DNA of 64,000 bases from Vibrio rumoiensis. GTDB lineage: Bacteria; Pseudomonadota; Gammaproteobacteria; Enterobacterales; Vibrionaceae. The DNA lies in contig NZ_AP018686.1 of the NCBI RefSeq assembly GCF_002218045.2, forward strand, positions 496,001-560,000, written 5' to 3'. Of the stretch, positions 18,776 to 27,741 are shown in pieces. The first letter of the stretch is position 1; each line of letters starts with the position of its first letter. A program made the translations under genes and the position numbers. The notes under the pieces are model-generated. The model worked only from the letters and a program-made list of their open reading frames with translations, was not told the DNA's origin and did not search any database.

Positions 18776-20002
18776 TTAATCTTCATTGGTTGCGCTGATT
18801 TTATGGATAGATAAATCGGCACCGCTATATTCGTCTTCTTGGCTTAAACGTAAGCCTGATACTTTGTGAATCGTGTCATAGACCAGAATTGAACCTAATA
18901 CAGCAATGGCAATACCTAGTAACGTACCGAGAACCTGAACGGTTAAACTCACACCACCCATTCCGCCTAGTGCGGTTTGTCCAAAGATACCGGCAGCAAT
19001 ACCGCCCCATGCTCCACACACGCCATGCAGCGGCCAAACACCTAATACGTCATCGATTTTGGTTTTGTTTTGCATGAAGGTAAATAGCCATACAAAAATT
19101 GCAGCAGCCACAACACCCGTTGCTAATGCGCCGATGGGATGCATTAAATCTGAACCAGCACAAACCGCGACTAAGCCCGCCAGTGGACCATTATGAATAA
19201 AGCCTGGGTCATTTTTACCCATCACCATTGCTGCTAATATTCCGCCAGCCATTGCCATTAAAGAGTTAATCGCTACTAAACCACTGATACCATTAATAGT
19301 TTGTGCCGACATAACATTAAAGCCGAACCAACCAACACATAATATCCATGCGCCTAGTGCAAGAAATGGGATATTAGATGGTGCAAAGTTAGTATGTTTG
19401 CCCGCGCGGATCCGTCCGTTACGCATGCCAAGGAATATTACGGCGACTAGTGCAATCCAGCCCCCGACACCGTGGACAACTACTGAGCCTGCAAAATCGT
19501 GAAACCCTGTACCAAAGGTGGTTTCAAACCATGCTTGTAGACCAAAATTACCATTCCATATCATGCCTTCAAATAATGGATACACTAAGCCAACGATAAA
19601 GAATGTACCGATCAACACAGGGTAGAAACGAGCTCGCTCCGCGATACCGCCAGAGACAATGGCCGGAATTGCTGCTGCAAAGGTCAATAAGAAAAAGAAT
19701 TTAACCAGTTCGTAGCCATTACCCGCTGAGAGGGTCGGGGCATCAACGAAAAAAGAATGGCCGTAAGCAACCCAGTAACCAAAAAAGAAATAAGCAATGG
19801 TAGATACACCGAAGTCGGAAAGTATTTTCACTAACGCGTTAACTTGGTTCTTATGCCTTACGGTACCCACTTCAAGGAAGGCAAACCCTGCATGCATAAG
19901 AAAGACCATAATAGCGCCGAGTAATAAAAATAACGTATCAGAGCTCTGGGTTAATGCTTGTACTACGCCATATACTTGAGTGGTGGACTCATCCATGTTC
20001 AT
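18776..20002 (-). CDS. amtB: Ammonium transporter AmtB
   Basis: Trimeric inner-membrane ammonium channel, 408 residues with about 11 membrane helices. The twin pore histidines are His177 (VVVHGVGG) and His326 (PLHGVCGAWGG), and the signature DFAGSVVVH is intact. SD AGGAG lies five to six bases upstream of the ATG. Unlike many amtB loci there is no adjacent glnK/glnB gene on either side (mak and clcA flank it). Nitrogen control is supported by a sigma-54 promoter and NtrC-like sites upstream. Confidence 0.95.
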   Translation of the reverse strand: MNMDESTTQVYGVVQALTQSSDTLFLLLGAIMVFLMHAGFAFLEVGTVRHKNQVNALVKILSDFGVSTIAYFFFGYWVAYGHSFFVDAPTLSAGNGYELVKFFFLLTFAAAIPAIVSGGIAERARFYPVLIGTFFIVGLVYPLFEGMIWNGNFGLQAWFETTFGTGFHDFAGSVVVHGVGGWIALVAVIFLGMRNGRIRAGKHTNFAPSNIPFLALGAWILCVGWFGFNVMSAQTINGISGLVAINSLMAMAGGILAAMVMGKNDPGFIHNGPLAGLVAVCAGSDLMHPIGALATGVVAAAIFVWLFTFMQNKTKIDDVLGVWPLHGVCGAWGGIAAGIFGQTALGGMGGVSLTVQVLGTLLGIAIAVLGSILVYDTIHKVSGLRLSQEDEYSGADLSIHKISATNED

Positions 20003-20091
20003 GTATCTCCTAAAAATGAACGTATTATTCTATGCACAATAATTAAGCACTCGGTTTTATGAGCACTATTTTGATGCAGAAGCTTTGTATT

Positions 20092-20108
20092 AAGCAATTT
20101 TTATGCCA
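20092..20108 (-). promoter_or_regulatory. Sigma-54 promoter of amtB
   Basis: On the minus strand TGGCATAAAAATTGCTT matches the -24/-12 consensus, with GG and GC separated by exactly ten bases. It predicts an mRNA start near 20082 and a leader of about 80 nt. Confidence 0.7.
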
Positions 20109-20180
20109 TGGGGTTTTGTGTGGTTATTTGGATGGGATAACGCTTTTACTGGCTATTTAGAGGAGGAGAGATAAAAATAA

Positions 20181-20218
20181 ATGCACCAATTTTGATCTTA
20201 TGAGCAAAATTGGTGCAT
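20181..20218. promoter_or_regulatory. Paired NtrC-like sites forming an inverted repeat; also clcA terminator
   Basis: Perfect 13-bp inverted repeat ATGCACCAATTTT (20181-20193) and AAAATTGGTGCAT (20206-20218). Read outward, each arm is a 17-bp NtrC-like site: TGAGCAAAATTGGTGCA (20201-20217) agrees at 13 of 17 positions with the classic glnA site as I recall it, and the other arm (20182-20198) is similar. The pair lies about 75-110 bp upstream of the sigma-54 promoter, a usual enhancer distance. The same hairpin is followed by a T-rich stretch on the minus strand and can terminate clcA transcription. Confidence 0.55.
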
Positions 20219-20250
20219 TGTGGTTACAGGTAAAAATTTATAGTGGTGCA

Positions 20251-21735
20251 TTATTTCCGATTTATTTCAGTTTCTGTTTCGCTAATCGTTTCTGCTTTAT
20301 CTTCTTCTGGGCTCTTTTCGTCATGCTTTGGTAGATCAACTTGTTGTAGCTTGGCTTTTTTCAGAGTTCTATGTAGTAACTGTGTATAGATAGGTTGACC
20401 ACCAAGCAATTGAGCCATAATAGTCGCGCCTAATGTAGTTATAATTAATGGTAAAATAAGGTGATAATTATTGGTCATTTCGATGACGAGCAGGATACCT
20501 GTTATTGGTGCTCGAACGGTTGCTGCAAATAATGCACCCATGCCCGCAATTGCAAACATTCCAGGGTCGATATTCAGTGTCGGATCAATTTGCAGAGCGA
20601 GTTGACCATAAAAAGTACCGAATAAAGTACCAAGCGCCAGCATTGGAGCAAAAATGCCACCAGGGGCTCCTGAACCAAAACATATCAGTGTTGTTGCTAC
20701 ACGAGCGAAGAATAGGATCAATAACAAACTAATGCTGTAGTCACCGTTGGTTGCTCCTGGGATTAATTGAATCCCACCACCAGTTAATTCTGGAAGATAA
20801 AGTAGTAATAAGCCAAAGCAACCACCAATAATGGTACCAGTGATTAGATATCTTTTTTGGTCATTACGATGGATTAGGACAAATATATCTTGTGACCACG
20901 TTACTAGCCGATTAAAGGTCACACCAAAAATACCAAAAATTAAACCAAGAACGAGAAACAGCCATAAGGTGTTTAGATCTGGCGCTATATATTGCGGCAT
21001 CGTGATAACCGCATCTTGTCCACTAATCGAGCGAAATACAATCGTAGCAACAACCGATGAGATAATCACCGCTTTAATTGACAATAGGTTATAGCGAAAG
21101 TGAGGGCGCATTTCTTCAACCACAAACATGATGCCAGCGAGAGGGGCATTAAATGCAGCGGCTAGACCGCCTGCAGCACCACATGCGAGTAAAGAGTGTC
21201 TGCCATCCGGATCTTTTAAGCGAAATATGTCAGAAACCATACGACCAATATTACCGCCCATTTGTACGGTTGGCCCTTCACGACCGAGCACCATACCTGA
21301 ACCTAAAGCACCGAGGCCACCGAAGAATTTAACTGGCAGAACACGCCACCAGCGAACGGGACGAATATCATCCATTGCTCCTTCAATCTCAGGAATACCT
21401 GAGCCAGCTGCTTCTGGTGCAAAACGACTAACAAGGTAATAACCAATAAAAGCTAATGTAGCACTTACAATAATCGCTGATAGCCATAGCGGTAGTAGTG
21501 AGTTCATTTCTTGCTTCAACCAATCTGTTCGTGATTCAGAAACCCAACTAACACCAATTTCAAATAGAGAACCCACTAAACCTGCTAACAGGCCCACAAC
21601 GACGGAAAGTAATAATATCGACATCGGTGTTTTATCTCTAGACAAGATAACACCAACAAACTTTTTAGATTTGTATTGTGAAAGAGAGCTTTTAAGCGAT
21701 TTTGAATTGGCCATTTGGTTAGATTTTTCCACCAT
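20251..21735 (-). CDS. clcA: H+/Cl- exchange transporter ClcA
   Basis: CLC-family proton/chloride antiporter of the inner membrane, linked in enterobacteria to extreme acid resistance. Selectivity motifs are GSGIPE (residues 111-116) and GREGPT (151-156), with external gating Glu153 and internal proton Glu207/208 in FVVEEM; presence of the latter marks an exchanger rather than a channel. The C-terminal tail is charged and Glu-rich. Two starts are possible (21735 or 21714), neither with a strong ribosome site; I keep the longer. Confidence 0.92.
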   Translation of the reverse strand: MVEKSNQMANSKSLKSSLSQYKSKKFVGVILSRDKTPMSILLLSVVVGLLAGLVGSLFEIGVSWVSESRTDWLKQEMNSLLPLWLSAIIVSATLAFIGYYLVSRFAPEAAGSGIPEIEGAMDDIRPVRWWRVLPVKFFGGLGALGSGMVLGREGPTVQMGGNIGRMVSDIFRLKDPDGRHSLLACGAAGGLAAAFNAPLAGIMFVVEEMRPHFRYNLLSIKAVIISSVVATIVFRSISGQDAVITMPQYIAPDLNTLWLFLVLGLIFGIFGVTFNRLVTWSQDIFVLIHRNDQKRYLITGTIIGGCFGLLLLYLPELTGGGIQLIPGATNGDYSISLLLILFFARVATTLICFGSGAPGGIFAPMLALGTLFGTFYGQLALQIDPTLNIDPGMFAIAGMGALFAATVRAPITGILLVIEMTNNYHLILPLIITTLGATIMAQLLGGQPIYTQLLHRTLKKAKLQQVDLPKHDEKSPEEDKAETISETETEINRK

Positions 21736-22383
21736 TGATGAGACAAGGTTAAGATTCGATTTTTTTAGATGTTGAGTATTATCTGAAAATTACATTTCAG
21801 CATCATTATAAGATGCAATCAAAGTATTACACCAAATTGTTACGAAAAGTTATTTTACTTAGATCATTAAAACAGTACATAGCTGAAAATAAAACAGTGT
21901 TTGATAACTTACGAAAATATTGCTCGTTTGAGAGCGCATCTACTTGGTGATGAAACTTGTCATTTAGTATTTTTGTGCCATCCTTTTTATTAGGTAGAAG
22001 AAAGTGAAATTTCATACGGAGGAATGAACTTCTACCCACGTAACCGGTTACTGAAAAGGTTATGTATTGAAGTATTAACACTACAATGTGGACGTAAAAC
22101 GAGACATAAATTGAAATCCTCGACTATGATCATAGCTTAAAATGATAGCTAAATGATTCGCATACTCACGATTGAGTCTCGAGGGGAAAAGCGCACTCAA
22201 ATGGGTGCGCTTTTTGCGTTTGGTGTTTTACTTGAAAATATCTATATTAAAAGGCTTAGATGAGAGTGCTGATATCCCCCTTGAAGATTCTGGGAGATTA
22301 ATATGCCCATGGATACTGCATCTTAAAGTCAGTTGAGTATAATGTGGTAATCAACAATACCAAGCGGTTCAATGGAGTATGAC
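21736..22383. other. Intergenic region between clcA and yeiR
   Basis: About 650 bp. The left half is AT-rich and holds no supported gene: an 84-codon minus-strand frame begins with GTG, lacks a ribosome site and resembles nothing. The right half contains the structured candidate RNA at 22118-22218 with its own terminator. Confidence 0.5.
22118..22218 (+). ncRNA. Candidate small RNA with intrinsic terminator
   Basis: CCTCGA (22118-22123) pairs with TCGAGG (22179-22184), enclosing a perfect 12-bp palindrome CTATGATCATAG (22124-22135). Right after comes a strong terminator: AAAAGCGCAC (22187-22196), GTGCGCTTTT (22205-22214), T run. No protein gene lies upstream on this strand to need the terminator, since clcA runs the other way. 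The 5' end and promoter are not identifiable with confidence, and I do not recognise the family. Confidence 0.45.
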
Positions 22384-23385
22384 ATGACACAAAGAGTGCC
22401 CACCAATATCATTACTGGCTTTCTGGGAGCAGGAAAAACCACCACGATTTTGCATTTACTGAAAAATAAGCCAAAGAATGAAAATTGGGCAGTTTTAGTG
22501 AATGAGTTTGGGGAAGTTGGTATTGATGGCGCATTGATGACTGATCAGGGGGCTATGATCAAAGAAATTCCAGGTGGTTGTATGTGTTGTACTGCTGGCG
22601 TTCCGATGTCTGTTGGCATTAATGCATTACTTCGTACTAACCCTGATCGCTTGTTAATCGAACCGACAGGCCTTGGGCATCCGAAAGAAGTGATTGCCAA
22701 ACTATTATCTGACCAATTTATGCCTTATGTGGATCTCAAAGCCACAATAGCATTAGTTGACCCAAGGCATTTGTCTCTTGAGAAATACACTGAAAACCAA
22801 AACTTCAATGACCAACTCGATTCTGCGCAAATTATAATGGCTAATAAAGTTGATCAGGTGTCTGAAAGTGATTTAGCGCAATTGGTCATTTGGTTTGAAT
22901 CGTTTAAACAGAAACATGAAGCTAACTCTCAGCAACTTCATCTCATTACGGCCACTCAAGGCGAGCTTGATCTTTCTCTGCTAGATATAGAAAGAATAGA
23001 AAGTTATCAAGGTGAAGCCACACATGGGCACCATCACCATCATGCCGATATGGATCCTCAATTTGGTTTACAGCCTGGTGAAAAATTTGTTCGTAAAGAA
23101 AATAAAGGGCAGGGATATTACAGTTGCGGCTGGTTATTTGGCGCAGAGTTTACGTTTAATTTTGATCAACTTTTCTCAATGTTGTCAGCACTAACCGCAG
23201 AGCGTGTTAAAGCGGTAATGAATACTGACCAAGGCTGTTACGCCTTCAATGTGTCCAATAGTGTCGTGTCTGTGAATCAAATCAGCTTGGATGGCTTCGA
23301 GTCTCGCATTGAAGTGATTGATAGCCAATTGATGCCATGGCAACAACTAGAAGATGTGTTGTTATCCGTCGCTGAAGAAAAATAA
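22384..23385 (+). CDS. yeiR: Zinc-binding GTPase YeiR (COG0523/CobW family)
   Basis: G3E-type P-loop GTPase thought to act as a metallochaperone. Motifs are Walker A GFLGAGKTT, the metal site GGCMCC, NKVD for guanine, and a His-rich loop (HGHHHHHAD) ahead of the C-terminal CobW domain. Sequence follows E. coli YeiR closely in VLVNEFGEVGIDGAL, KEIPGGCMCC and LLIEPTGLGHPK. I place the start at ATG 22384, six bases after GGAG; the in-frame ATG at 22372 lacks a site. Zur control would be expected but I see no clear box. Confidence 0.9.
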   Translation: MTQRVPTNIITGFLGAGKTTTILHLLKNKPKNENWAVLVNEFGEVGIDGALMTDQGAMIKEIPGGCMCCTAGVPMSVGINALLRTNPDRLLIEPTGLGHPKEVIAKLLSDQFMPYVDLKATIALVDPRHLSLEKYTENQNFNDQLDSAQIIMANKVDQVSESDLAQLVIWFESFKQKHEANSQQLHLITATQGELDLSLLDIERIESYQGEATHGHHHHHADMDPQFGLQPGEKFVRKENKGQGYYSCGWLFGAEFTFNFDQLFSMLSALTAERVKAVMNTDQGCYAFNVSNSVVSVNQISLDGFESRIEVIDSQLMPWQQLEDVLLSVAEEK

Positions 23386-23402
23386 GCAGATAGGTTGTTC
23401 TT

Positions 23403-23783
23403 GTGCAAGATGATATTTTACAAGGTGCGCTACGTACTGAAATGAAAACAGTGACGGCAATGGTCGATATTTATTGCCGAGCTCATCATCATGTTGAGGG
23501 AGAATTATGTCAGCAATGCCGCGATTTGGTTGACTATGCTCGAATGCGTCTCGATCGTTGCCCATATGGTGAAAGTAAACCGACTTGTAATAAGTGTCCC
23601 ATTCATTGTTATAAGCCCGAACAAAAAGAGCAAATGCGTTTAGTGATGCGTTACTCTGGCCCAAGAATGTTATTGCCACATCCGCTTTTGGCGATTCGTC
23701 ATTTATATAAAGAAAGAAAAAAGGCGGTAGGTAAACCTGCCGCCAATTTATCCAATCGCTCTAAAAGACTCAGTGAAGATTAA
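23403..23783 (+). CDS. Nitrous oxide-stimulated promoter family protein
   Basis: 126-residue Cys-rich protein starting at GTG. It carries the conserved CRAHH.....CQQC, RCPYGE.KPTCNKCPIHCYKP and RYSGPRMLLPHPLLAIRHL of this small family. The family name comes from its association with a nitrous-oxide-responsive promoter; the biochemical role is unknown. The Cys pattern suggests a metal or Fe-S site (inference). It follows yeiR by 17 bp, likely in one transcript, and its end overlaps the convergent ylqF by 4 bp. Confidence 0.85.
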   Translation: MQDDILQGALRTEMKTVTAMVDIYCRAHHHVEGELCQQCRDLVDYARMRLDRCPYGESKPTCNKCPIHCYKPEQKEQMRLVMRYSGPRMLLPHPLLAIRHLYKERKKAVGKPAANLSNRSKRLSED

Positions 23784-24724
23784 CGCTTGTTACGTAAATA
23801 GCGCTTACGGCGTTCTTCTTTTTTCTTAATCTGCATTTCTTTTTTACGCTCAGCTTCAATTTCAACTTGAATCAGCTCTTCTGTGATCATTTCTGGCAGC
23901 TCAAGAGTGATTTTGCCCAGTGTACCATTGCGAAGTTCATGTAGCAGAATTTCAGAGGCTTTATGTAGATCAATACGACCGCCAGCGCGAAGGGCACCAC
24001 GTTTACGTCCAATTTCTTCCATTAATTCAATTTCTGTTTCAGGAAGTTCTTCGATGTTATAACGTTCTTTCAATAGTTCTGGGTATTGCTTAGCCAAATA
24101 CTCAACAGTATAGAAAGCCACTTCATCGTATTCCATCGCAGTATCTTTTACCGCTCCTGTTGCTGCTAGACGAAAACCGCTGTGTGGATTTTCGACTTTA
24201 GGCCAAAGGATCCCCGGAGTATCTGATAGCACAATACCATTTTGCAAGTTAATGCGTTGTTGGCGGCGCGTAACCGCAGGTTGGTTACCGGTTTGGGCGA
24301 TCATGCGACCTGCTAGGGTATTGATAATCGTCGATTTTCCAACATTTGGAATCCCCATGATCATAGTACGAATATCTTTGCCAATCGCCTCACGGTGCGG
24401 AGCCAACTTACGGCACAACTCCATGATTTTAAAAACTTCTTGAGGGTTTTCAGTTGTGATCGCCATCGCTTTCACGCCTTGCTCTTTTTCAAAGTGATCG
24501 ATCCACATTTGAGTCAGTTCAGGATCAGACAAATCGCGTTTATTTAGTACCTTAACGCAAGGCTTATCACCACGCAGTTGCGAAATAAGCGGGTTTTCAC
24601 TGGAAAATGGAATACGCGCATCTAAGACTTCAATAATGACATCAATTTTAGGAATGACTTCTTCGATCTCTTTACGGGCTTTATGCATATGACCCGGAAA
24701 CCATTGGATTGCGTTGTTAACCAT
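23780..24724 (-). CDS. ylqF: Ribosome biogenesis GTPase YlqF/RbgA
   Basis: Circularly permuted GTPase for late 50S assembly. The permutation is visible: the G4 motif NKRD (residues 60-63 region) precedes Walker A GIPNVGKST (near 127), with G3 DTPGILWP following. The N-terminal WFPGHMHKARKEI is the family signature. The C-terminal helical domain ends in a Lys/Arg-rich rRNA-binding tail. Length 314 is normal. Confidence 0.93.
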   Translation of the reverse strand: MVNNAIQWFPGHMHKARKEIEEVIPKIDVIIEVLDARIPFSSENPLISQLRGDKPCVKVLNKRDLSDPELTQMWIDHFEKEQGVKAMAITTENPQEVFKIMELCRKLAPHREAIGKDIRTMIMGIPNVGKSTIINTLAGRMIAQTGNQPAVTRRQQRINLQNGIVLSDTPGILWPKVENPHSGFRLAATGAVKDTAMEYDEVAFYTVEYLAKQYPELLKERYNIEELPETEIELMEEIGRKRGALRAGGRIDLHKASEILLHELRNGTLGKITLELPEMITEELIQVEIEAERKKEMQIKKKEERRKRYLRNKR

Positions 24725-24920
24725 TTGAATTTATTAACCTTGTGTTTAAATTTTGTGCATTAGGCTCTTTTGGGACACTTATGTTTGATTAAGCATAAAA
24801 GTGAAGCCACCAAAAGTGAGAGTAAATAACGAAATACATTTTAATGGCGCAGATTATAGCAGGTATGGATATGGGAGAGAAATTAACTGAAGTTTAATGT
24901 AAAACTCATAGGGTTATTAC

Positions 24921-25634
24921 CTAATCAATCCTTATCCGTACCGCATCTGGTCGCCAATATTCAAACTCACAATCGATTAACTCACCATCTTGCTTACAAT
25001 TGGTTCGTTGAATTTTGAGTACGGGTTGGCCTTCGGCTAGATTCAATGCTTGTGCCACATGGTATGGAGCCGCGGTAGGGAGCACTTCAAATTTAGATTT
25101 AGAAGTCTGATAGCCGTACTTGTTTTGATATAATAGCGTTAACGATGAAGTAAGACATTCTTCTAAAATCCCTTCAAATAACTTTTCTCTTAAGACGTTT
25201 TCAACAAACAAAACAGCGCGTCCATCGATGAAACGCAACCGTTCAATAATAAGAACGGGTTCTGGTTGCTTTAAGGCTAACGCTTGTAAGTAATTATCGT
25301 TGGAAAGCTCCTCACGAACCTTTATCAAGTTAGTTTGCGCAGTTCGATTTTGGTCATTCACCATTTGATGAAAGTGACAACGAGAGAGTGGGTTATAGGT
25401 TATTCGCTCTGGTGAAACGTACCAACCACGGCGTTTTTCTCGGTAAATCACTCCTTCAGTTTCGAGTGCTACCAATGCATCTTTTATCGTAATTCGAGTA
25501 GTGTCAAACAGGGCACTTAACGCTCTTTCAGATGGGATTTTTTGTCCTTGTTGTAACTGCCCAGAGTGAATCTTATTTTTTAGTTCAGACTTGATTTTGC
25601 TGAGCTGCGTAGTAAATAGGGAGGCATTGTTCAC
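24921..25634 (-). CDS. GntR/HutC-family regulator with UTRA domain
   Basis: Repressor-type protein of 237 residues. Residues 8-75 form the GntR winged helix (KIPSERALSALFDTTRITIKDALVALE), and residues 95-235 an effector-binding UTRA domain ending LKIQRTNCKQDGELIDCEFEYWRPD. This subfamily includes PhnR/PhnF-type regulators of phosphonate genes. It is divergent from the ABC operon, and identical 12-bp sites sit upstream of both start codons, so it most likely represses itself and the operon until a ligand binds the UTRA domain. Confidence 0.88.
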   Translation of the reverse strand: MNNASLFTTQLSKIKSELKNKIHSGQLQQGQKIPSERALSALFDTTRITIKDALVALETEGVIYREKRRGWYVSPERITYNPLSRCHFHQMVNDQNRTAQTNLIKVREELSNDNYLQALALKQPEPVLIIERLRFIDGRAVLFVENVLREKLFEGILEECLTSSLTLLYQNKYGYQTSKSKFEVLPTAAPYHVAQALNLAEGQPVLKIQRTNCKQDGELIDCEFEYWRPDAVRIRID

Positions 25635-25643
25635 TTGTCTTGT

Positions 25644-25655
25644 TGACCTAGTCCA
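25644..25655. promoter_or_regulatory. Putative operator 1 of the GntR/UTRA regulator
   Basis: TGACCTAGTCCA, quasi-palindromic (8 of 12 positions symmetric), ten bases upstream of the regulator's start codon. An exact copy lies at 25815-25826. Confidence 0.6.
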
Positions 25656-25814
25656 TCAGTAATTCCGATTAAATGTAATCAATAAAGGTAACAAAAATAT
25701 GACAACGATCGATTGAACAATTTGAAATATTTCCGTCATATAAAGTCATTAAAAGTGTCAAGAAATTGGCACAGAGTCGTCATTTTTCATCCATAGCATA
25801 AATGCTGAATTTAC

Positions 25815-25826
25815 TGACCTAGTCCA
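25815..25826. promoter_or_regulatory. Putative operator 2, at the ribosome-binding region of the ABC operon
   Basis: TGACCTAGTCCA, an exact copy in the same orientation as 25644-25655, ending 14 bases before the first gene's ATG and just ahead of its AAGGA ribosome site. A repressor bound here would block elongation or initiation. Confidence 0.6.
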
Positions 25827-25840
25827 GAAGGATGGAAAAC

Positions 25841-26923
25841 ATGAAAACCTTAACAAGTCGTTCAATTCAATTTCCGATAAAGCATGTTGTGGCTGCATTG
25901 ATAGCGGTAGGTGTCTCTTCATCAGTATTTGCAAATGAAAGCGATATCGATTCCTTAGTGACGGCAGCGAAGAAAGAAGGCGCGGTATATAGCGTTGGAA
26001 TGCCAGATAGTTGGGCAAACTGGAAAGACACTTGGCAAGATTTGAACGAGAAGTATGGTTTAAAACACCAAGATACGGATATGAGTTCTGCACAGGAAAT
26101 CGCTAAGTTTGACGCAGAAAAGAAAGATGCTAGTGCCGATATTGGTGATGTCGGTTTTGCTTTTGCTCGCGTCGCAGTGAAAAAAGGCGTAACTCAACCT
26201 TATAAGCCAACCACTTGGGATGAGATTCCTGATTGGGCAAAAGATAAAGATGGTCATTGGGCACTTGCTTATACCGGTACAATTTCTTTTATCTCAAATA
26301 ATAATCTTGTGAAAAATCCACCGAAAACGTGGGCAGACCTATTGAAAGGTGACTATAAAGTAACGGTAGGTGATGTTGGTGTTGCAGCACAAGCTAACAA
26401 TGCGGTATTGGCGGCGGCATTTGCGAATGGTGGTGATGAAGCAAACTTAAAACCGGCATTGAAGTTCTTTGGTGAACTGGCGAAACAAGGTCGTTTATCC
26501 TTTACTGACCCAAGTATTGCCAACCTTGAAAAAGGGGAAGTTGAAGTGGCGATTTTATGGGATTTCAATGCCTTAAATTATCGTGACAAAATCGACAGAG
26601 AGCGCTTTACCGTTAATATTCCTCAAGATGGTTCTATCATCTCTGGTTACACCACCTTAATCAATAAATATGCGAAGCATCCAAATGCGGCCAAACTTGC
26701 TCGTGAATATATTTTTAGCGATCAAGGGCAAATCAACTTAGCAGAAGGCTATGCACGTCCAATCCGTAGCAACATTACCTTGCCTAAATCGGTACAAGAT
26801 AAGCTGTTACCTAATGAGCAATATGCAAATGTTCATCCAGTGACTGACTTTTCTGCATGGGAAAAATCTGCTCGTAAATTGCCACGTCAATGGCAAGAAA
26901 ACGTTTTGATTAATCAAAAGTAG
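25841..26923 (+). CDS. Periplasmic substrate-binding protein of an ABC importer
   Basis: Family 1-type solute-binding protein (about 360 residues) of the iron(III)/2-aminoethylphosphonate/spermidine-like group. I use ATG 25841, eight bases after AAGGA, rather than ATG 25832, which sits on the ribosome site. This gives a Sec signal peptide cut after Ala31 (SSSVFA). The mature part has VTAAKKEGAVYSVGMPDSWANW and a C-terminal REYIFSDQGQINLAEGYARPI typical of the group. It is the first gene of a six-gene operon. The ligand is probably a phosphonate or phosphoester, judging by neighbours. Confidence 0.85.
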   Translation: MKTLTSRSIQFPIKHVVAALIAVGVSSSVFANESDIDSLVTAAKKEGAVYSVGMPDSWANWKDTWQDLNEKYGLKHQDTDMSSAQEIAKFDAEKKDASADIGDVGFAFARVAVKKGVTQPYKPTTWDEIPDWAKDKDGHWALAYTGTISFISNNNLVKNPPKTWADLLKGDYKVTVGDVGVAAQANNAVLAAAFANGGDEANLKPALKFFGELAKQGRLSFTDPSIANLEKGEVEVAILWDFNALNYRDKIDRERFTVNIPQDGSIISGYTTLINKYAKHPNAAKLAREYIFSDQGQINLAEGYARPIRSNITLPKSVQDKLLPNEQYANVHPVTDFSAWEKSARKLPRQWQENVLINQK

Positions 26924-26934
26924 GCCTGAAGAAT

Positions 26935-27741
26935 ATGAGCAATAAGGTAATCCTTGTTGTTTTAGATGGACTGAATAACCAAGTAGCCCGTGATTGTATG
27001 GGCTATTTAAATGGTCTATTAGAACAACAACGGGCCGCATTTTATACTGTGCAAAGTGAGCTGCCTTCCATATCTCGCCCGTTATATGAATGTATTTTAA
27101 CTGGGGTTCGTCCGGTTGATAGTGGCATTGTCAACAATCAAATTGTGCGACGTTCATACCATGAGTCGATATTTAGCTTGGCAACCTCGCAAGGAAAAAC
27201 CACCGCGGCGGCTGCCTATCATTGGGTGAGCGAGTTGTATAACCGTGCGCCTTATGAGGCCGTCCGTGATCGATTTACTCACGATAAGAATCTCAATATT
27301 CAGCATGGCTGTTTTTATCATTGGGATGAGTACCCAGACGAAGCTTTGTTCTTGGATGCTGAATATTTACGACAAACGCATCAACCTGATTTTTTGTTGA
27401 TCCATCCAATGAATATTGACGATACCGGTCATAAGTTTGGTTTAGATTCTCGTCAATATCGAAACTCTGCGCGTCATGCCGATATTATTTTATCGCACTA
27501 TATCGATACCTGGTTACAAGATGGTTATCAACTAATCATCACCAGTGATCACGGTATGAATAATGACCTATCCCATGGCGGTATTTTGCCAGAAGAAAGA
27601 GAAGTGCCATTTATCGTGATTGGTGATGGGTTTTCTCATCAAGATTGTAAGATTAAACAAACTGATATTTGTGGCAACGTATGTCAGTTATTGGGTCTTC
27701 AACACCAAAAAGATGTGACTCAAGGATTATTAGCCGTATGA
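26935..27741 (+). CDS. Cytoplasmic alkaline-phosphatase-superfamily hydrolase (NPP/PhnA-like)
   Basis: Metal-dependent phosphodiesterase or phosphonohydrolase-like enzyme of 268 residues. Two-metal-site motifs are present: Asp11 (VVLDGLNN), a Ser nucleophile candidate at 47 (LPSISRPLYECILTG), NIDDTGHKFG and TSDHGMNND followed by a HGG histidine. There is no signal peptide, so it acts on imported substrate. Relatives include nucleotide pyrophosphatases and phosphonoacetate hydrolase; the exact reaction cannot be read from sequence. It lies 11 bp after the binding protein and its stop overlaps the next start (ATGA). Confidence 0.8.
   Translation: MSNKVILVVLDGLNNQVARDCMGYLNGLLEQQRAAFYTVQSELPSISRPLYECILTGVRPVDSGIVNNQIVRRSYHESIFSLATSQGKTTAAAAYHWVSELYNRAPYEAVRDRFTHDKNLNIQHGCFYHWDEYPDEALFLDAEYLRQTHQPDFLLIHPMNIDDTGHKFGLDSRQYRNSARHADIILSHYIDTWLQDGYQLIITSDHGMNNDLSHGGILPEEREVPFIVIGDGFSHQDCKIKQTDICGNVCQLLGLQHQKDVTQGLLAV

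Noticed and set aside
22024..22140. 38-codon plus-strand ORF beginning MNFYPRNRLLKR
   Set aside because: GGAGG directly abuts the ATG, leaving no proper spacing, and the frame runs into the structured RNA region.
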